Positions 1-8,585 of a stretch of 28,331 nucleotides of DNA are shown in pieces. This DNA comes from Roseiarcus sp050013275 (GTDB lineage Bacteria; Pseudomonadota; Alphaproteobacteria; Rhizobiales; Beijerinckiaceae), in assembly GCA_050013275.1 (NCBI GenBank), contig JBEKFO010000008.1, positions 1-28,331 of the forward strand. Direction: 5' to 3'. The notes below the pieces were generated by a model. The model saw only the letters and a program-made list of their open reading frames with translations, was not told where the DNA came from and made no database searches. The position numbers and the translations under genes were made by a program. Position 1 is the stretch's first letter. Every line of letters starts with the position of its first letter.

Positions 1-31
1 CGACGCCGTGATCGCGGCGCGTCACGCCTGA
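1..31 (+). CDS. 3' end of an upstream gene (partial)
   Basis: One frame entering from the left edge ends in TGA at 29-31 after residues DAVIAARHA. A GC-rich hairpin follows at once, as expected at the end of a gene. Only about nine codons are visible, so no product can be named, and the frame choice is an inference. Confidence 0.3.
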   Translation, partial: DAVIAARHA

Positions 32-53
32 GCCGCCGCGTCGGCGCGGCGGC
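32..53 (+). terminator. GC-rich hairpin, terminator-like
   Basis: A perfect 9-bp inverted repeat (GCCGCCGCG at 32-40, CGCGGCGGC at 45-53) with a TCGG loop directly follows the TGA at 29-31. No T-run follows, so it is not a classical intrinsic terminator. It may limit read-through or protect the 3' end of the upstream transcript. Confidence 0.35.
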
Positions 54-81
54 GGCGTCAAGTCGAATGTGAAGGAAACGG

Positions 82-1059
82 ATGTCAAATTCCAACAGCG
101 GCGGCGATCCGCGTGACGAGGCCGGCGCGCTTGCTGCGGAAGAGCGAGCGCGGGCCGACGCGGAAGAGCAGCGTCGCCAGGCCGAAACCGACCTCGACGT
201 GCCGATCGTCTCCGCGTTGAAGGAATCGGCCGCCAGCCCGGTGGTGCCGGTGCGGTTGACGGAGCGCGACTCCTTCTGCTTCTCCTGTCATTCCGGCGTT
301 TCCTGCTGGAACGAATGCTGCCACGACACCGACATCACCCTGACGCCTTACGATCTCATCCGCTTGGGGCGCCATCTCGACCTGAAGCCGGGCGAAGTCG
401 GGCGCATGTTCGGAACCCCGGGCGTTCATGAAGCCTCCGGCATGCCCGTGCTCAAACTCAAGCGGGTCGACAAAGGCGAGGAAAAGCGCCCGTGCGTGTT
501 CCTCGAAGGCAAGAACGGCTGTTTCGTCTACGCCGACCGGCCGGCGGCGTGCCGCTACTATCCGCTCGGCCTCGCCTCGGTGAAAATGAAGGGGCATGAC
601 GCCCCCGAGGACTTCTATTTCCTCGTCAAGGAGGCGCACTGCAAGGGCCACGACGAGGCGCGGGAGCGCACGGTCGCCGAGTTTCGCGCCGACGAGGGCG
701 TCGAGGCCTACGACGCGGCGAACCGCGGCTGGATTCACATCCTGATGAAGCTCGCCTCGTGGAAGTCGTTCGGCGGGCCATGGGGCAAGGAGCCGGACGA
801 GCGCACCCGCAAGATGTTCTTCATGGCGACGACGGACCTCGACGCCTTCCGCAAGTTCGTCTTCGAAACCAGCTTCCTCGAGCGCTACGCGATCGCGGCG
901 GAGATGCGGCCCAAGCTCGCCACCGACTACGAGGCGCTGCTGGCGCTGGCGCTCGACTGGCTGTGCGCGATCCTGTTCAACGAGCCGACGCTGCCGCTGC
1001 GCGAAGACGTGTTGCAAGGGGCGATCGCCAGCGCGCGCGCCACTCTCGGCGGAACCTGA
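82..1059 (+). CDS. YkgJ-family cysteine-cluster protein
   Basis: This 325-residue protein carries the YkgJ/UPF0153 cysteine pattern. There is an N-terminal cluster with C66, C69, C75, C79 and C80 (CFSCHSGVSCWNECC), then C138, C147 and C157 (the last in RPAACRYYPLG), and another Cys near 188. The family is thought to bind zinc or an Fe-S cluster, but no general biochemical role is established. The first 60 residues are a charged, Ala/Glu/Arg-rich, probably disordered or helical extension. The C-terminal 150 residues are helical with no recognised motif. The ATG at 82 is preceded by AAGGAA at a suitable distance, which supports this start. It stands alone: the next gene begins about 390 bp downstream. 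Family assignment is firm; function is unknown. Confidence 0.85.
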   Translation: MSNSNSGGDPRDEAGALAAEERARADAEEQRRQAETDLDVPIVSALKESAASPVVPVRLTERDSFCFSCHSGVSCWNECCHDTDITLTPYDLIRLGRHLDLKPGEVGRMFGTPGVHEASGMPVLKLKRVDKGEEKRPCVFLEGKNGCFVYADRPAACRYYPLGLASVKMKGHDAPEDFYFLVKEAHCKGHDEARERTVAEFRADEGVEAYDAANRGWIHILMKLASWKSFGGPWGKEPDERTRKMFFMATTDLDAFRKFVFETSFLERYAIAAEMRPKLATDYEALLALALDWLCAILFNEPTLPLREDVLQGAIASARATLGGT

Positions 1060-1124
1060 AGAGCGTTACGGCGCGCGTGCGGGGCGAGCGGCGAATCCCA
1101 GCCGCCGTCCTTGGGTCAATGTTT

Positions 1125-1242
1125 GTGACCCCCCGGGACTTGATCCGGGGGAGCAACGCCGAGGCGAAGCGGAGCATTCGGCTGGGCGAAGCGGGCGTGA
1201 CCAAAGGGCGTCCGGAGGGACGCCCGTCTTTCGACAGGCTAT
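1125..1242. repeat. Intergenic palindromic repeat cluster
   Basis: CCCCCGG at 1130-1136 pairs with CCGGGGG at 1145-1151 across GACTTGAT. The arrangement TGACCCCCGGG-ACTTGAT-CCGGGGG resembles the abundant alphaproteobacterial intergenic palindrome built on CCCGGGCTTGACCCGGG. About 55 bp further on is a second, perfect palindrome (1206-1225), then TTTCGACAGGCT, which resembles the start of another dispersed proteobacterial repeat. The local architecture is seen directly. Membership of dispersed families is recognised from memory and not verified by a search. Confidence 0.5.
1206..1225 (+). terminator. Perfect 8-bp stem hairpin, possible terminator
   Basis: GGGCGTCC (1206-1213), loop GGAG, then GGACGCCC (1218-1225), flanked by AAA on the left and GTCTTT on the right. 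The weak T-tract after the stem allows a bidirectional terminator for the YkgJ-type gene. The same structure may simply be part of the dispersed repeat cluster. Confidence 0.4.
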
Positions 1243-1371
1243 GGACGCGAAGGCCGATCAGGCACAAGGGACCGAGAAGACGAAAAGGGGAATAAGCGCC
1301 CGACGCCGTCACCCCATGGCCCTGTCCAACCTCCTGAAAAATCGTCTCTTTCCACTTCGTTGCAACAAGGC

Positions 1372-1390
1372 ATTTCGATATTACCGAAAT
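1372..1390. promoter_or_regulatory. Dyad upstream of the HTH gene, possible operator
   Basis: ATTTCG (1372-1377) and CGAAAT (1385-1390) form a 6-bp inverted repeat with a 7-bp spacer, in an AT-rich patch that contrasts with its surroundings. A possible -10 element TATCCT lies at 1396-1401, about 45 bp before the start codon. The dyad would cover the -35 region, so self-repression by the adjacent helix-turn-helix protein is a reasonable guess. There is no direct evidence for it. Confidence 0.35.
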
Positions 1391-1445
1391 TGCGCTATCC
1401 TATGCACATCCCGCTGCTTCGGTTCGGCGGAAAAGGACAGTTGCA

Positions 1446-1918
1446 ATGGACCGTGGCGCGGCGGAGAAGTCGGCGCGGGAGCGGATGCGCGAGGCGGCGC
1501 GCAAGCGGCGTCAGGAGCGCGCGCGGCTCAGCGCCGACATCCTCGATCTCGTCGTGTCCGGCTACACCCATGAGACGATCGCGCAAGAGCTGAAGCTCAG
1601 TGTCAAGACAGTGCGACGCGAGGCGTCGAGCGCGATCGAGAAGCGTCGGCTCGACGGCGGCGCGCATTATGTTCACTTGCAGGTGTTGCGGCTGAACAAG
1701 GCGATGCGCGTCGTCGATCTCAATCTCGAGGCCGGCGATCTCAAAGCGGTCGAGCCGATGCTGAAGGTGATCCCCAGCTCGACAAATATCACGCGCTGGG
1801 CGCCCCCGCACCCGCCCCGCCGCCGCTCGAGCTTCCCCGCCCGCCGCTCGCCCTCGCGGCGCCGCGCGGCGCCGAGAACGGGACAGAAAACGGCGCCCAA
1901 GCCGTTGAGATTGCGTAG
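1446..1918 (+). pseudogene. Small helix-turn-helix protein, frameshifted
   Basis: The first 109 codons encode a very basic N-terminus, then a LuxR/sigma-4-like helix-turn-helix (ILDLVVSGYTHETIAQELKL, residues about 35-54, followed by SVKTVRREA) and a helical segment ending in EPMLKVI. ATG 1446 has AAAAGGAC upstream. After the ATC codon at 1770-1772 the zero frame turns Ser/Arg/Pro-rich and would run antisense into atpG until 2192. Dropping to the frame that starts at CAG 1775 gives a natural continuation, QLDKYHALGAPAPAPPPLEL, and a stop at 1916-1918, 48 bp short of the convergent atpG. One base therefore appears to be missing in the CCCC run at 1772-1775, by mutation or sequencing error. The intact product would be about 157 residues, probably a DNA-binding regulator; its target is unknown. 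Confidence 0.6.
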
Positions 1919-1966
1919 GGCGGGACACGGATTGGCGTTTTGCGATGCGTCGCTGCCCACGCCCCC

Positions 1967-2833
1967 TTACTTCGCCGTCGCCCGCCCGATCGCCCGGCTC
2001 GCCGTCTCGCCGGCGGCGAGCTCGATGATCTCGGCGGTGATGTCCTCCTGGCGCACCTGGCGCTGGGTGGCTTTGAGGGATTCGAGCTGGCGGTCGATCT
2101 CCTTGCGCGCCGCGGCCATCGTTTCGACGCGCGCTTCGTTCTCGGCGGCGAACGCGTGCAGCGCGGCGTCGCAGAGCTGCGCGTGCATGTAGTCCGCCGT
2201 CAGGTCGCGCAGCAGGTCTTCGGGCGGCAGGTTGCACAGCGGTGCGCCGCCGTGCTTGGGCGGGGCGAACGCGTGCATGTCGAAGGGGAAGAGCCGCCGG
2301 CGCACGACGTGGACCGGCTCGCCGATCCGCCATTGGCTGAAGACCGCGTCGAGGCGATCGATGTCGCCGGCGCCGATGCGCGCGTAGACCGCTTCGGCGA
2401 TGCGGTCGGCGAGCCTCGATACGCCGAGCGATTGGGCGGGCATCGGGCTCGTCCAGTCGACCTCGACGCCCCTTTCGGCGGCGATCGCGCGGCCTCTGGC
2501 GCCGACGAGAAAGACGACGGATTGCGCGAGCTCCGCGCCGACCGCATCGAGCACGCGTTCGCTGAACGCGCCGGCGAACCCCTGTTCGGCGACGAACAGC
2601 ACCAGCGCCGGGCGGGTCGCCTTGCGCGAGCCGTCGAGGCCGGACGAAGGCGTCACGGCGAGGACGCGCCCGATCGCCAGCGCGATCGTCGTCGCATAGC
2701 TTTCGACGGCGACGAGTTGGCTGCGCGCCTGCTGCGCGCGCGCCGAAGCGATGCCGCGCATCGCGTTCACCACCTGGCCGAGCTGGCCGATGCCGTCGAT
2801 GCGGGCGCTGATGTCCGCCAATCGCTTGGTCAC
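1967..2833 (-). CDS. atpG: N-type ATPase gamma subunit
   Basis: Central rotor-shaft subunit of the N-type F1Fo ATPase, 288 residues, normal for gamma. The N-terminal helix (TKRLADISARIDGIGQLGQ, then VVNAMRGIASARA) and the C-terminal helix (LESLKATQRQVRQEDITAE, then IIELAAGE) would form the coiled coil inside the alpha3-beta3 hexamer. The start is taken as GTG at 2833 because it overlaps the atpA stop as GTGA, the junction style used elsewhere in this operon, and places the first helix at the very N-terminus. The frame stays open far upstream inside atpA, but those extensions are Arg-rich antisense-like sequence. It is last in the operon, as usual for N-ATPases, and converges with the frameshifted HTH gene. 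Confidence 0.9.
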   Translation of the reverse strand: MTKRLADISARIDGIGQLGQVVNAMRGIASARAQQARSQLVAVESYATTIALAIGRVLAVTPSSGLDGSRKATRPALVLFVAEQGFAGAFSERVLDAVGAELAQSVVFLVGARGRAIAAERGVEVDWTSPMPAQSLGVSRLADRIAEAVYARIGAGDIDRLDAVFSQWRIGEPVHVVRRRLFPFDMHAFAPPKHGGAPLCNLPPEDLLRDLTADYMHAQLCDAALHAFAAENEARVETMAAARKEIDRQLESLKATQRQVRQEDITAEIIELAAGETASRAIGRATAK

Positions 2834-4383
2834 GGCGGACCCGCCGGCTTGGGCGCGCTCGGGCTCGGCGCGAACGTCGAGGCGTATGCGCGCAGCGTCT
2901 CGCGCAGGCTGTCCGCCTTCGCGTCGTCGAGCGCGCCCGTGCGCTCGATCAGCCTTACGACGTCCGGCGCGCTCCGATCGAGCGCGCCGGGCAAGCCGCG
3001 GCGGAACGCGGCGACGGTCTCGAGCGGAAGCGGATCCAACAGGCCGGTCTGCACCGCCTGGACCAGCGCGACCTCGTCGGCGAGCCGCAGCGGCGCGTGG
3101 CGCGGTTGGTCGAGGATCGCGCGGATGCGCGCGCCGCGCGTCAGTTGCCGGCGCACCCGCGCGTCGGGCATGCCGCCGAAGCGCGTGAACATCTCGAGCT
3201 CGAGAAACTGCGCGTAGTCGAGGCGAAGCCGCTCGGTCGCGTCCTTGAGCGCGCGCGCCTGCGTCTTGCCGCCGACGCGGCTGACGCTGAGCGCGGCGTC
3301 GACGGCGGGCTTGCGCCCCTCGTTGAACAGCCTGGAGTCGAGCACGATCTGACCGTCGGCGATCGAAATCAGATTGGTGGGGATATAGGCGCTGAGGTTG
3401 CCGGCGTCGGTTTCGGCGATCGGCAGCGCGGTCAGCGAGCCGCCGCCGCGCTGCTTGGAGAGCTTCGCCGCGCGCTCCAAGAGCCGCGCGTGGACGTAGA
3501 AGACGTCGCCGGGATAGGCCTCGCGACCGGGCGACTGGCGGGTCAAGAGCGCGATCTCGCGATGGCAGGCGGCGTGCTTGGTGAGATCGTCGATTACGAC
3601 CAGCGCGTGCTGGCCGCGGTCGCGAAAGTATTCGGCGATGGTGAAGCCCGCGAAAGGCGCGATCCACTGCAACCCCGGCGAACTCGCCGCCCCCCCGACG
3701 ACGATGACGCAGCGCTTGGGGTCGCCGTGCTCCTGAATGGCGTCGATGGCGCGCCGCACGCTCGAAGTCTTCTGGCCGACCGCGACATAGACGCAGACGA
3801 TGTCGCTCGATCGCTGATTGATGATCGTGTCGACGGCGATCGTGGTCTTGCCGATCGCGCGATCGCCGATGATGAGTTCGCGCTGGCCGCGCCCGAGCGC
3901 GAACAGCGCGTCGATGATGACGAGCCCGGTCTGGACCGGCTCGGTGACGAGATCGCGTTCGAGGATTCCCGGCGCCGGACGCTCGATCGGCTCATGCGCT
4001 TCGGCTTCGATCGGCCCGCGGCCGTCGATCGGGCGGCCGAGCGGATCGACGATGCGCCCGAGCAGTCCCGGCCCGACCGGCACGCGCACGACGTTGCCGG
4101 TGCCGCGCACGATGTCGCCCGCTTCGATCGTGTCGACGTCGTCGAGCAGCACGCAGCCGATCAGATCGCGTTCGAGCGCCTGAGCGAAACCGAACTGTCC
4201 CTTGTCGAAACGCAGCAGCTCGTCGAGCCCGACGTCGGGAAGCCCGGAGACCAGCGCGACGCCGTCCTCGACCTCTTCGACGCGCCCGATCTGCTCCACC
4301 CGCGCGCCGACCTCGGCGGCGCCGAGCTTGGCGCGCGCGCGCTCCAGCCACGCGTCGGTGGGGGCGTCAACGTCATTCGTCAT
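2830..4383 (-). CDS. atpA: N-type ATPase alpha subunit
   Basis: 517-residue F1 alpha subunit, the non-catalytic nucleotide-binding partner of beta. The N-terminal beta-barrel region includes VEDGVALVSGLPDVGLDELL. The P-loop is GDRAIGKT (residues 173-180), against the usual GDRQTGKT, and conserved downstream blocks include VAVGQKTSSVRRAI and LSAYIPTNLISIADGQI. The ATG at 4383 overlaps the end of atpF by 11 bp. The C-terminus is Pro/Ala-rich, and its stop codon overlaps the atpG start. Divergence from textbook AtpA in the P-loop and N-terminus fits a second, N-type enzyme rather than the housekeeping synthase. Family identity is certain; N-type assignment rests mainly on operon context. Confidence 0.95.
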   Translation of the reverse strand: MTNDVDAPTDAWLERARAKLGAAEVGARVEQIGRVEEVEDGVALVSGLPDVGLDELLRFDKGQFGFAQALERDLIGCVLLDDVDTIEAGDIVRGTGNVVRVPVGPGLLGRIVDPLGRPIDGRGPIEAEAHEPIERPAPGILERDLVTEPVQTGLVIIDALFALGRGQRELIIGDRAIGKTTIAVDTIINQRSSDIVCVYVAVGQKTSSVRRAIDAIQEHGDPKRCVIVVGGAASSPGLQWIAPFAGFTIAEYFRDRGQHALVVIDDLTKHAACHREIALLTRQSPGREAYPGDVFYVHARLLERAAKLSKQRGGGSLTALPIAETDAGNLSAYIPTNLISIADGQIVLDSRLFNEGRKPAVDAALSVSRVGGKTQARALKDATERLRLDYAQFLELEMFTRFGGMPDARVRRQLTRGARIRAILDQPRHAPLRLADEVALVQAVQTGLLDPLPLETVAAFRRGLPGALDRSAPDVVRLIERTGALDDAKADSLRETLRAYASTFAPSPSAPKPAGPP

Positions 4384-5110
4384 GGGCGATGTCCGCGAGA
4401 ATGCGATTGAGATCGGCCCGCCAACTGTTGCTGACGACGAGATGCGGACCTTTGAGTTCGAGGCCGACGATCAACGAAGGATCGGTCGCGAACGCGATCC
4501 GCGCATCGTTTCCCAGCGCTTCGGCGATTCGTTTGCGCGCGCGCTCCTGTTCGGCCGGGTCGATCGGCGTGGCGCTGATCGCCTCGATCGCGCCGCCGTC
4601 GGTCGCGGCGACCTGCCGCTTCTCTTCAGGCAGCGCGCGGATCGCCTCGACGAGCCAGTCGAGAAACGCCGCGCGCACCGCCTCGCCGTCGAGACGGGCG
4701 GCCAGACGCTCGGCGATCTCCACCGCGAGATGCGCGGCCCGCTCGGCCCAGGCCCTTTCGGCGGCCTGTCGTTCGCTCTCGATCGCCGCTCGGCCGGCCG
4801 CCTCGATCGCGGCCGCCTCTTTTACCGCTTCGTCGCGGCGCGCCGCCGTTTCGCGTTCCGCCACTTCGCGCGCCGCGGCGAGGATCGCTTCGCGTTCGCC
4901 GGCGAATCCGGCGCGCGTGCGCTCGATCTCCGCGAGCGCCGCGTCCGCCTCCTTGCGCCGCGCCTCGGCGTCGGCGAGGGTCTGCTCGGCCGATGCGCGC
5001 CGCCGCTCGATCATCGCCGCGACCGGGCGCCAGAAGAACCGGCCGAGCAGCCAGATCAGGACGCCGACGTTGACGGTCTGGAAGCCGAGCGTCCACCAGT
5101 CGATGGTCAT
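4373..5110 (-). CDS. atpF: N-type ATPase b subunit with delta-like C-terminus
   Basis: This 245-residue protein is about 80 residues longer than an ordinary b subunit. It has one N-terminal transmembrane helix (TLGFQTVNVGVLIWLLGRFF, residues 7-26), then a long Ala/Glu/Arg heptad-like helix (about 30-160) for the peripheral stalk. Residues about 176-241 differ in character: IAFATDPSLIVGLELKGPHL is very like the C-terminal domain of F1 delta subunits (typically DPSLIGGL followed by a short strand and helix). No separate atpH is present, as known for N-type operons, so this domain probably supplies the delta contact to the F1 crown. The start follows the atpE stop by 4 bp, and the end overlaps atpA by 11 bp. 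Confidence 0.9.
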   Translation of the reverse strand: MTIDWWTLGFQTVNVGVLIWLLGRFFWRPVAAMIERRRASAEQTLADAEARRKEADAALAEIERTRAGFAGEREAILAAAREVAERETAARRDEAVKEAAAIEAAGRAAIESERQAAERAWAERAAHLAVEIAERLAARLDGEAVRAAFLDWLVEAIRALPEEKRQVAATDGGAIEAISATPIDPAEQERARKRIAEALGNDARIAFATDPSLIVGLELKGPHLVVSNSWRADLNRILADIAHDE

Positions 5111-5114
5111 GACG

Positions 5115-5360
5115 TCATTTCAGCAACGGGTTGGCGAAAAGCAGCAGCAGCGCGATCACCAGGCAGTAGATCGCCATGGTCTCGATCATCGCCAGGCCGA
5201 CGAACAAGGTGCGCGAGATGGTGTTGGCGGCTTCCGGCTGGCGGGCGATCGCGTCCATCGCCGCGGCGACGGCGCGCCCTTCCCCGAGCGCCGGCCCGAT
5301 CGCGCCGAACGAGACCGCCAGAGCGGCCGATACGATGCTGGCGACAGCTAACCAATTCAT
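5115..5360 (-). CDS. atpE: N-type ATPase c subunit (rotor ring)
   Basis: 81-residue hairpin of two transmembrane helices joined by the polar loop ARQPEA (residues 39-44). The ion-carrying carboxylate is E60 in AMIETMAIY. Helix 1 carries GPALGE with P23 and E27, so the site has two glutamates plus T61 and Y65. Aligned from memory with the Na+-binding Ilyobacter c subunit (Q32, E65, S66, Y70), these fall on the ligand positions, with Glu replacing Gln. This is the pattern reported for N-type ATPases, whose Na+ or H+ specificity is debated. ATG 5360 has a good AAAGGA ribosome-binding site, and the gene lies in the largest gap of the operon (15 bp after atpB), fitting the need for many copies per enzyme. 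Confidence 0.95.
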   Translation of the reverse strand: MNWLAVASIVSAALAVSFGAIGPALGEGRAVAAAMDAIARQPEAANTISRTLFVGLAMIETMAIYCLVIALLLLFANPLLK

Positions 5361-5375
5361 GGCGGCGTCCTTTCA

Positions 5376-6056
5376 TTAAGAAGCGTCTGGGGCCGGGCGC
5401 GCTTCGGCGATCGCCCCGGCGATGAACACCATCGCGAGCACCGCGAAGATATAGGCCTGCACGGCCCCGGTCAGCAGGTCGAGCGCCATCAGCGGGATCG
5501 GCACGAACAGGCCGGCGAGCGACAGCACGACGCCGACGACGAACACGCCGCTCATCACGTTGCCGAACAGGCGCACCAGCAGCGAGAACGTCCGCGTCAG
5601 GCTCTCGACGAAGTTGAGCGGGATCATGATCGGGTTCGGCGAGGCGAAGGTCGAGAGATAGCCGCGCAAGCCGCCGACGCGGACGCCGAACCAGATCACC
5701 GCGAGGAAAACGATCAGCGCCAGCGCGGCGTCGGTTTCGATATGCGCGGTCGGCGGCTCGACGCCCGGAATAAGCGAAGACCAGTTGGCGACGAAGATGA
5801 AGACGAACAGCGTGCCGATCATCGCGCGATAGGGCGCTGGCTCGGCGCGCATGGTGTCGCGGATCGTCCCGTCGACGGCGTCGACGACGAGCTCGAAGGC
5901 GGCTTGGGTCGCCGAAGGGACGAGCGTCAGGCGGCGGGAGACGGCGAGGCCGACGAGGACGAGCGCCGCCATGATCGCCCAGGTGACGATAACGGGCTCG
6001 GTGATCGGCGCCGGGCCGATATGGAAGAGGGGGAGGCTGACGAGCGGCGAGGTCAT
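5376..6056 (-). CDS. atpB: N-type ATPase a subunit (stator channel)
   Basis: 226-residue integral membrane protein with five or six transmembrane segments that forms the ion half-channels against the c-ring. The essential stator arginine is R162 in SLLVRLFGNVMSG, matching the conserved RLFGN block of AtpB, and a conserved Gln (Q200 in GAVQAYIFAVLAMVF) lies in the last helix. It is a short AtpB, as in other N-type operons. ATG 6056 overlaps the atpR stop as ATGA, indicating translational coupling; the frame is open further upstream but reads as antisense-like Arg-rich sequence. Confidence 0.95.
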   Translation of the reverse strand: MTSPLVSLPLFHIGPAPITEPVIVTWAIMAALVLVGLAVSRRLTLVPSATQAAFELVVDAVDGTIRDTMRAEPAPYRAMIGTLFVFIFVANWSSLIPGVEPPTAHIETDAALALIVFLAVIWFGVRVGGLRGYLSTFASPNPIMIPLNFVESLTRTFSLLVRLFGNVMSGVFVVGVVLSLAGLFVPIPLMALDLLTGAVQAYIFAVLAMVFIAGAIAEARPAPDAS

Positions 6057-6358
6057 GACGTGAGCCCGCCGATCTTGCGCACGACGAGCGCGCGGGCGAT
6101 CAGCGCCCCGAGCGCGGTCGCCATCAGCGGCGTCGCGCCTTCGAAACTCGCCACGACGAGCCCGCCGCCGAGCAGCGCGATCCGCGCCGCCGTCAGCGAC
6201 AGAGCGGGAATCGCGCGCCCGCCCTCGGCGAACAGGCGCGCGCTGCGCCACAGCGCGAGAAAGTAGACGACGCCGAGCGCCAACCCCGCCGCCAAGTGCG
6301 CCGCGAGGCCGGCGAGCGCGGCGAGGGTCGCGAGGGCTTGTGGCGACAGCGAGATCAC
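6053..6358 (-). CDS. atpR: N-type ATPase accessory membrane subunit AtpR
   Basis: About 101 residues with three predicted transmembrane helices: LATLAALAGLAAHLAAGLAL (continuing into GVVYFLALW), IALLGGGLVVASFEG and LMATALGALIARALVV. A small three-helix protein between atpQ and atpB is the hallmark AtpR of N-type operons. It is proposed to interact with the a/c interface, but its function is not settled. I take GTG 6358 as the start because it overlaps the atpQ stop as GTGA, like the atpA/atpG junction. An in-frame ATG at 6373 would add five residues. Confidence 0.85.
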   Translation of the reverse strand: MISLSPQALATLAALAGLAAHLAAGLALGVVYFLALWRSARLFAEGGRAIPALSLTAARIALLGGGLVVASFEGATPLMATALGALIARALVVRKIGGLTS

Positions 6359-6648
6359 TGGGCGTTCATCCATTTCCAGGCCGACCAGCCGCCGAGCGCC
6401 AGGCCGAGCATCAGCAGCGGGGCGCTCCAGAAGATGCCCGAATTGAAGACCTTGTCGAGCCAACGGCCGACGAAGACGCCGATCAGCATCGGGGTGACGA
6501 TGATCCAGCCGAGAACGCCGACCTGCGCGAGGCGCCGCGCCACCGACGGCTCCCCCTCGCGCAGCGACTTTTGCCGCCTTTCGCCGCGCAGCCGGACGTT
6601 CGACACCAGCGGATCCTTCTGATCCGGTTCGGGTTCGCGCGACGTCAT
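6355..6648 (-). CDS. atpQ: N-type ATPase accessory subunit AtpQ (AtpI-like)
   Basis: 97 residues: a charged cytosolic N-terminus of about 45 residues, then two transmembrane helices (LAQVGVLGWIIVTPMLIGVF and FWSAPLLMLGLALGGWSAW) around a short loop with GRWLD. This matches the AtpI/AtpQ type of small two-helix protein that distinguishes N-type operons and may help assemble the c-ring or handle cations. ATG 6648 overlaps the atpC stop as ATGA. Confidence 0.85.
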   Translation of the reverse strand: MTSREPEPDQKDPLVSNVRLRGERRQKSLREGEPSVARRLAQVGVLGWIIVTPMLIGVFVGRWLDKVFNSGIFWSAPLLMLGLALGGWSAWKWMNAQ

Positions 6649-7063
6649 GCGAGCCCTCCCGGCGCGCCGCGCCCGTCGGGCCGCAGGCGGCGCATGATCT
6701 GGCGAATGGCGATCAGATGCAGGCGGGTGCTCTCGACATGTTCCTTGCGCTCGACTTCGCTGTCGGCGCGAAAGCGTTCGAGCACGGTCTGGTCGAGCGT
6801 CGCGATGTCGTCGCCGGGGATCGCCTCGCGCGTCGCTATGGCGACGTCTCGGCCTGCGGCGACCGAGAGAACGCCGCGGCGCACCGCGCAATGGCGCGCC
6901 GCGCCGTCCACGCCGGTCCAGCTCACGACGGATATGGCGAGACTGGTGAGGAAATCGGCGTGGCCGGGCAGAACGCCGAAGCAGCCGCTGGCGTCTTCGG
7001 CGCGCAGCGCTTTGACCCGGTCCTCGTCGACCACGATCTGGAACGGCGTGACGATGCGAAGCC

Positions 7064-7067
<4 letters not shown>
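6645..7067 (-). CDS. atpC: N-type ATPase epsilon subunit
   Basis: 140-residue F1 epsilon subunit. The N-terminal beta-sandwich begins MRLRIVTPFQIVVDEDRVKA and includes the family block GCFGVLPGHADFLTSL (residues about 28-43). The C-terminal part (about 90-135) is two charged helices that could contact beta and brake hydrolysis. ATG 7067 overlaps the atpD stop as ATGA. The early position, directly after atpD, is the N-type gene order; in ordinary atp operons epsilon is last. Confidence 0.93.
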
Positions 7068-8488
<1,421 letters not shown>

Positions 8489-8585
8489 TGGGTTCCCGCG
8501 ACGTTATCGAAGCCTTGCGCGACGGCGACATCGCGCGCAGAGGCGCATCTCCAAATTTTCCTATTCGGCAAAGCGCAAATCGGCG

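Larger units (their letters stand above)
1060..1445. other. 386-bp intergenic region with palindromic repeats
   Basis: I see no convincing gene here. Short open frames on both strands read through the palindromes and have low-complexity, Arg-rich products. The stretch holds two palindromic motifs (listed separately), a run resembling widespread proteobacterial intergenic repeats (TTTCGACAGGCT near 1229-1240), and near its right end a dyad and weak promoter for the helix-turn-helix gene at 1446. Confidence 0.6.

Noticed and set aside
1773..1776. Programmed ribosomal frameshift in the HTH gene
   Set aside because: There is no slippery heptamer with a downstream pseudoknot that I can see; a C-run indel is simpler.
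1940..4410. Two long plus-strand open frames through the ATPase genes
   Set aside because: They are mirror frames of atpG and atpA, rich in Arg/Asp/Ala, and lack any family signature.
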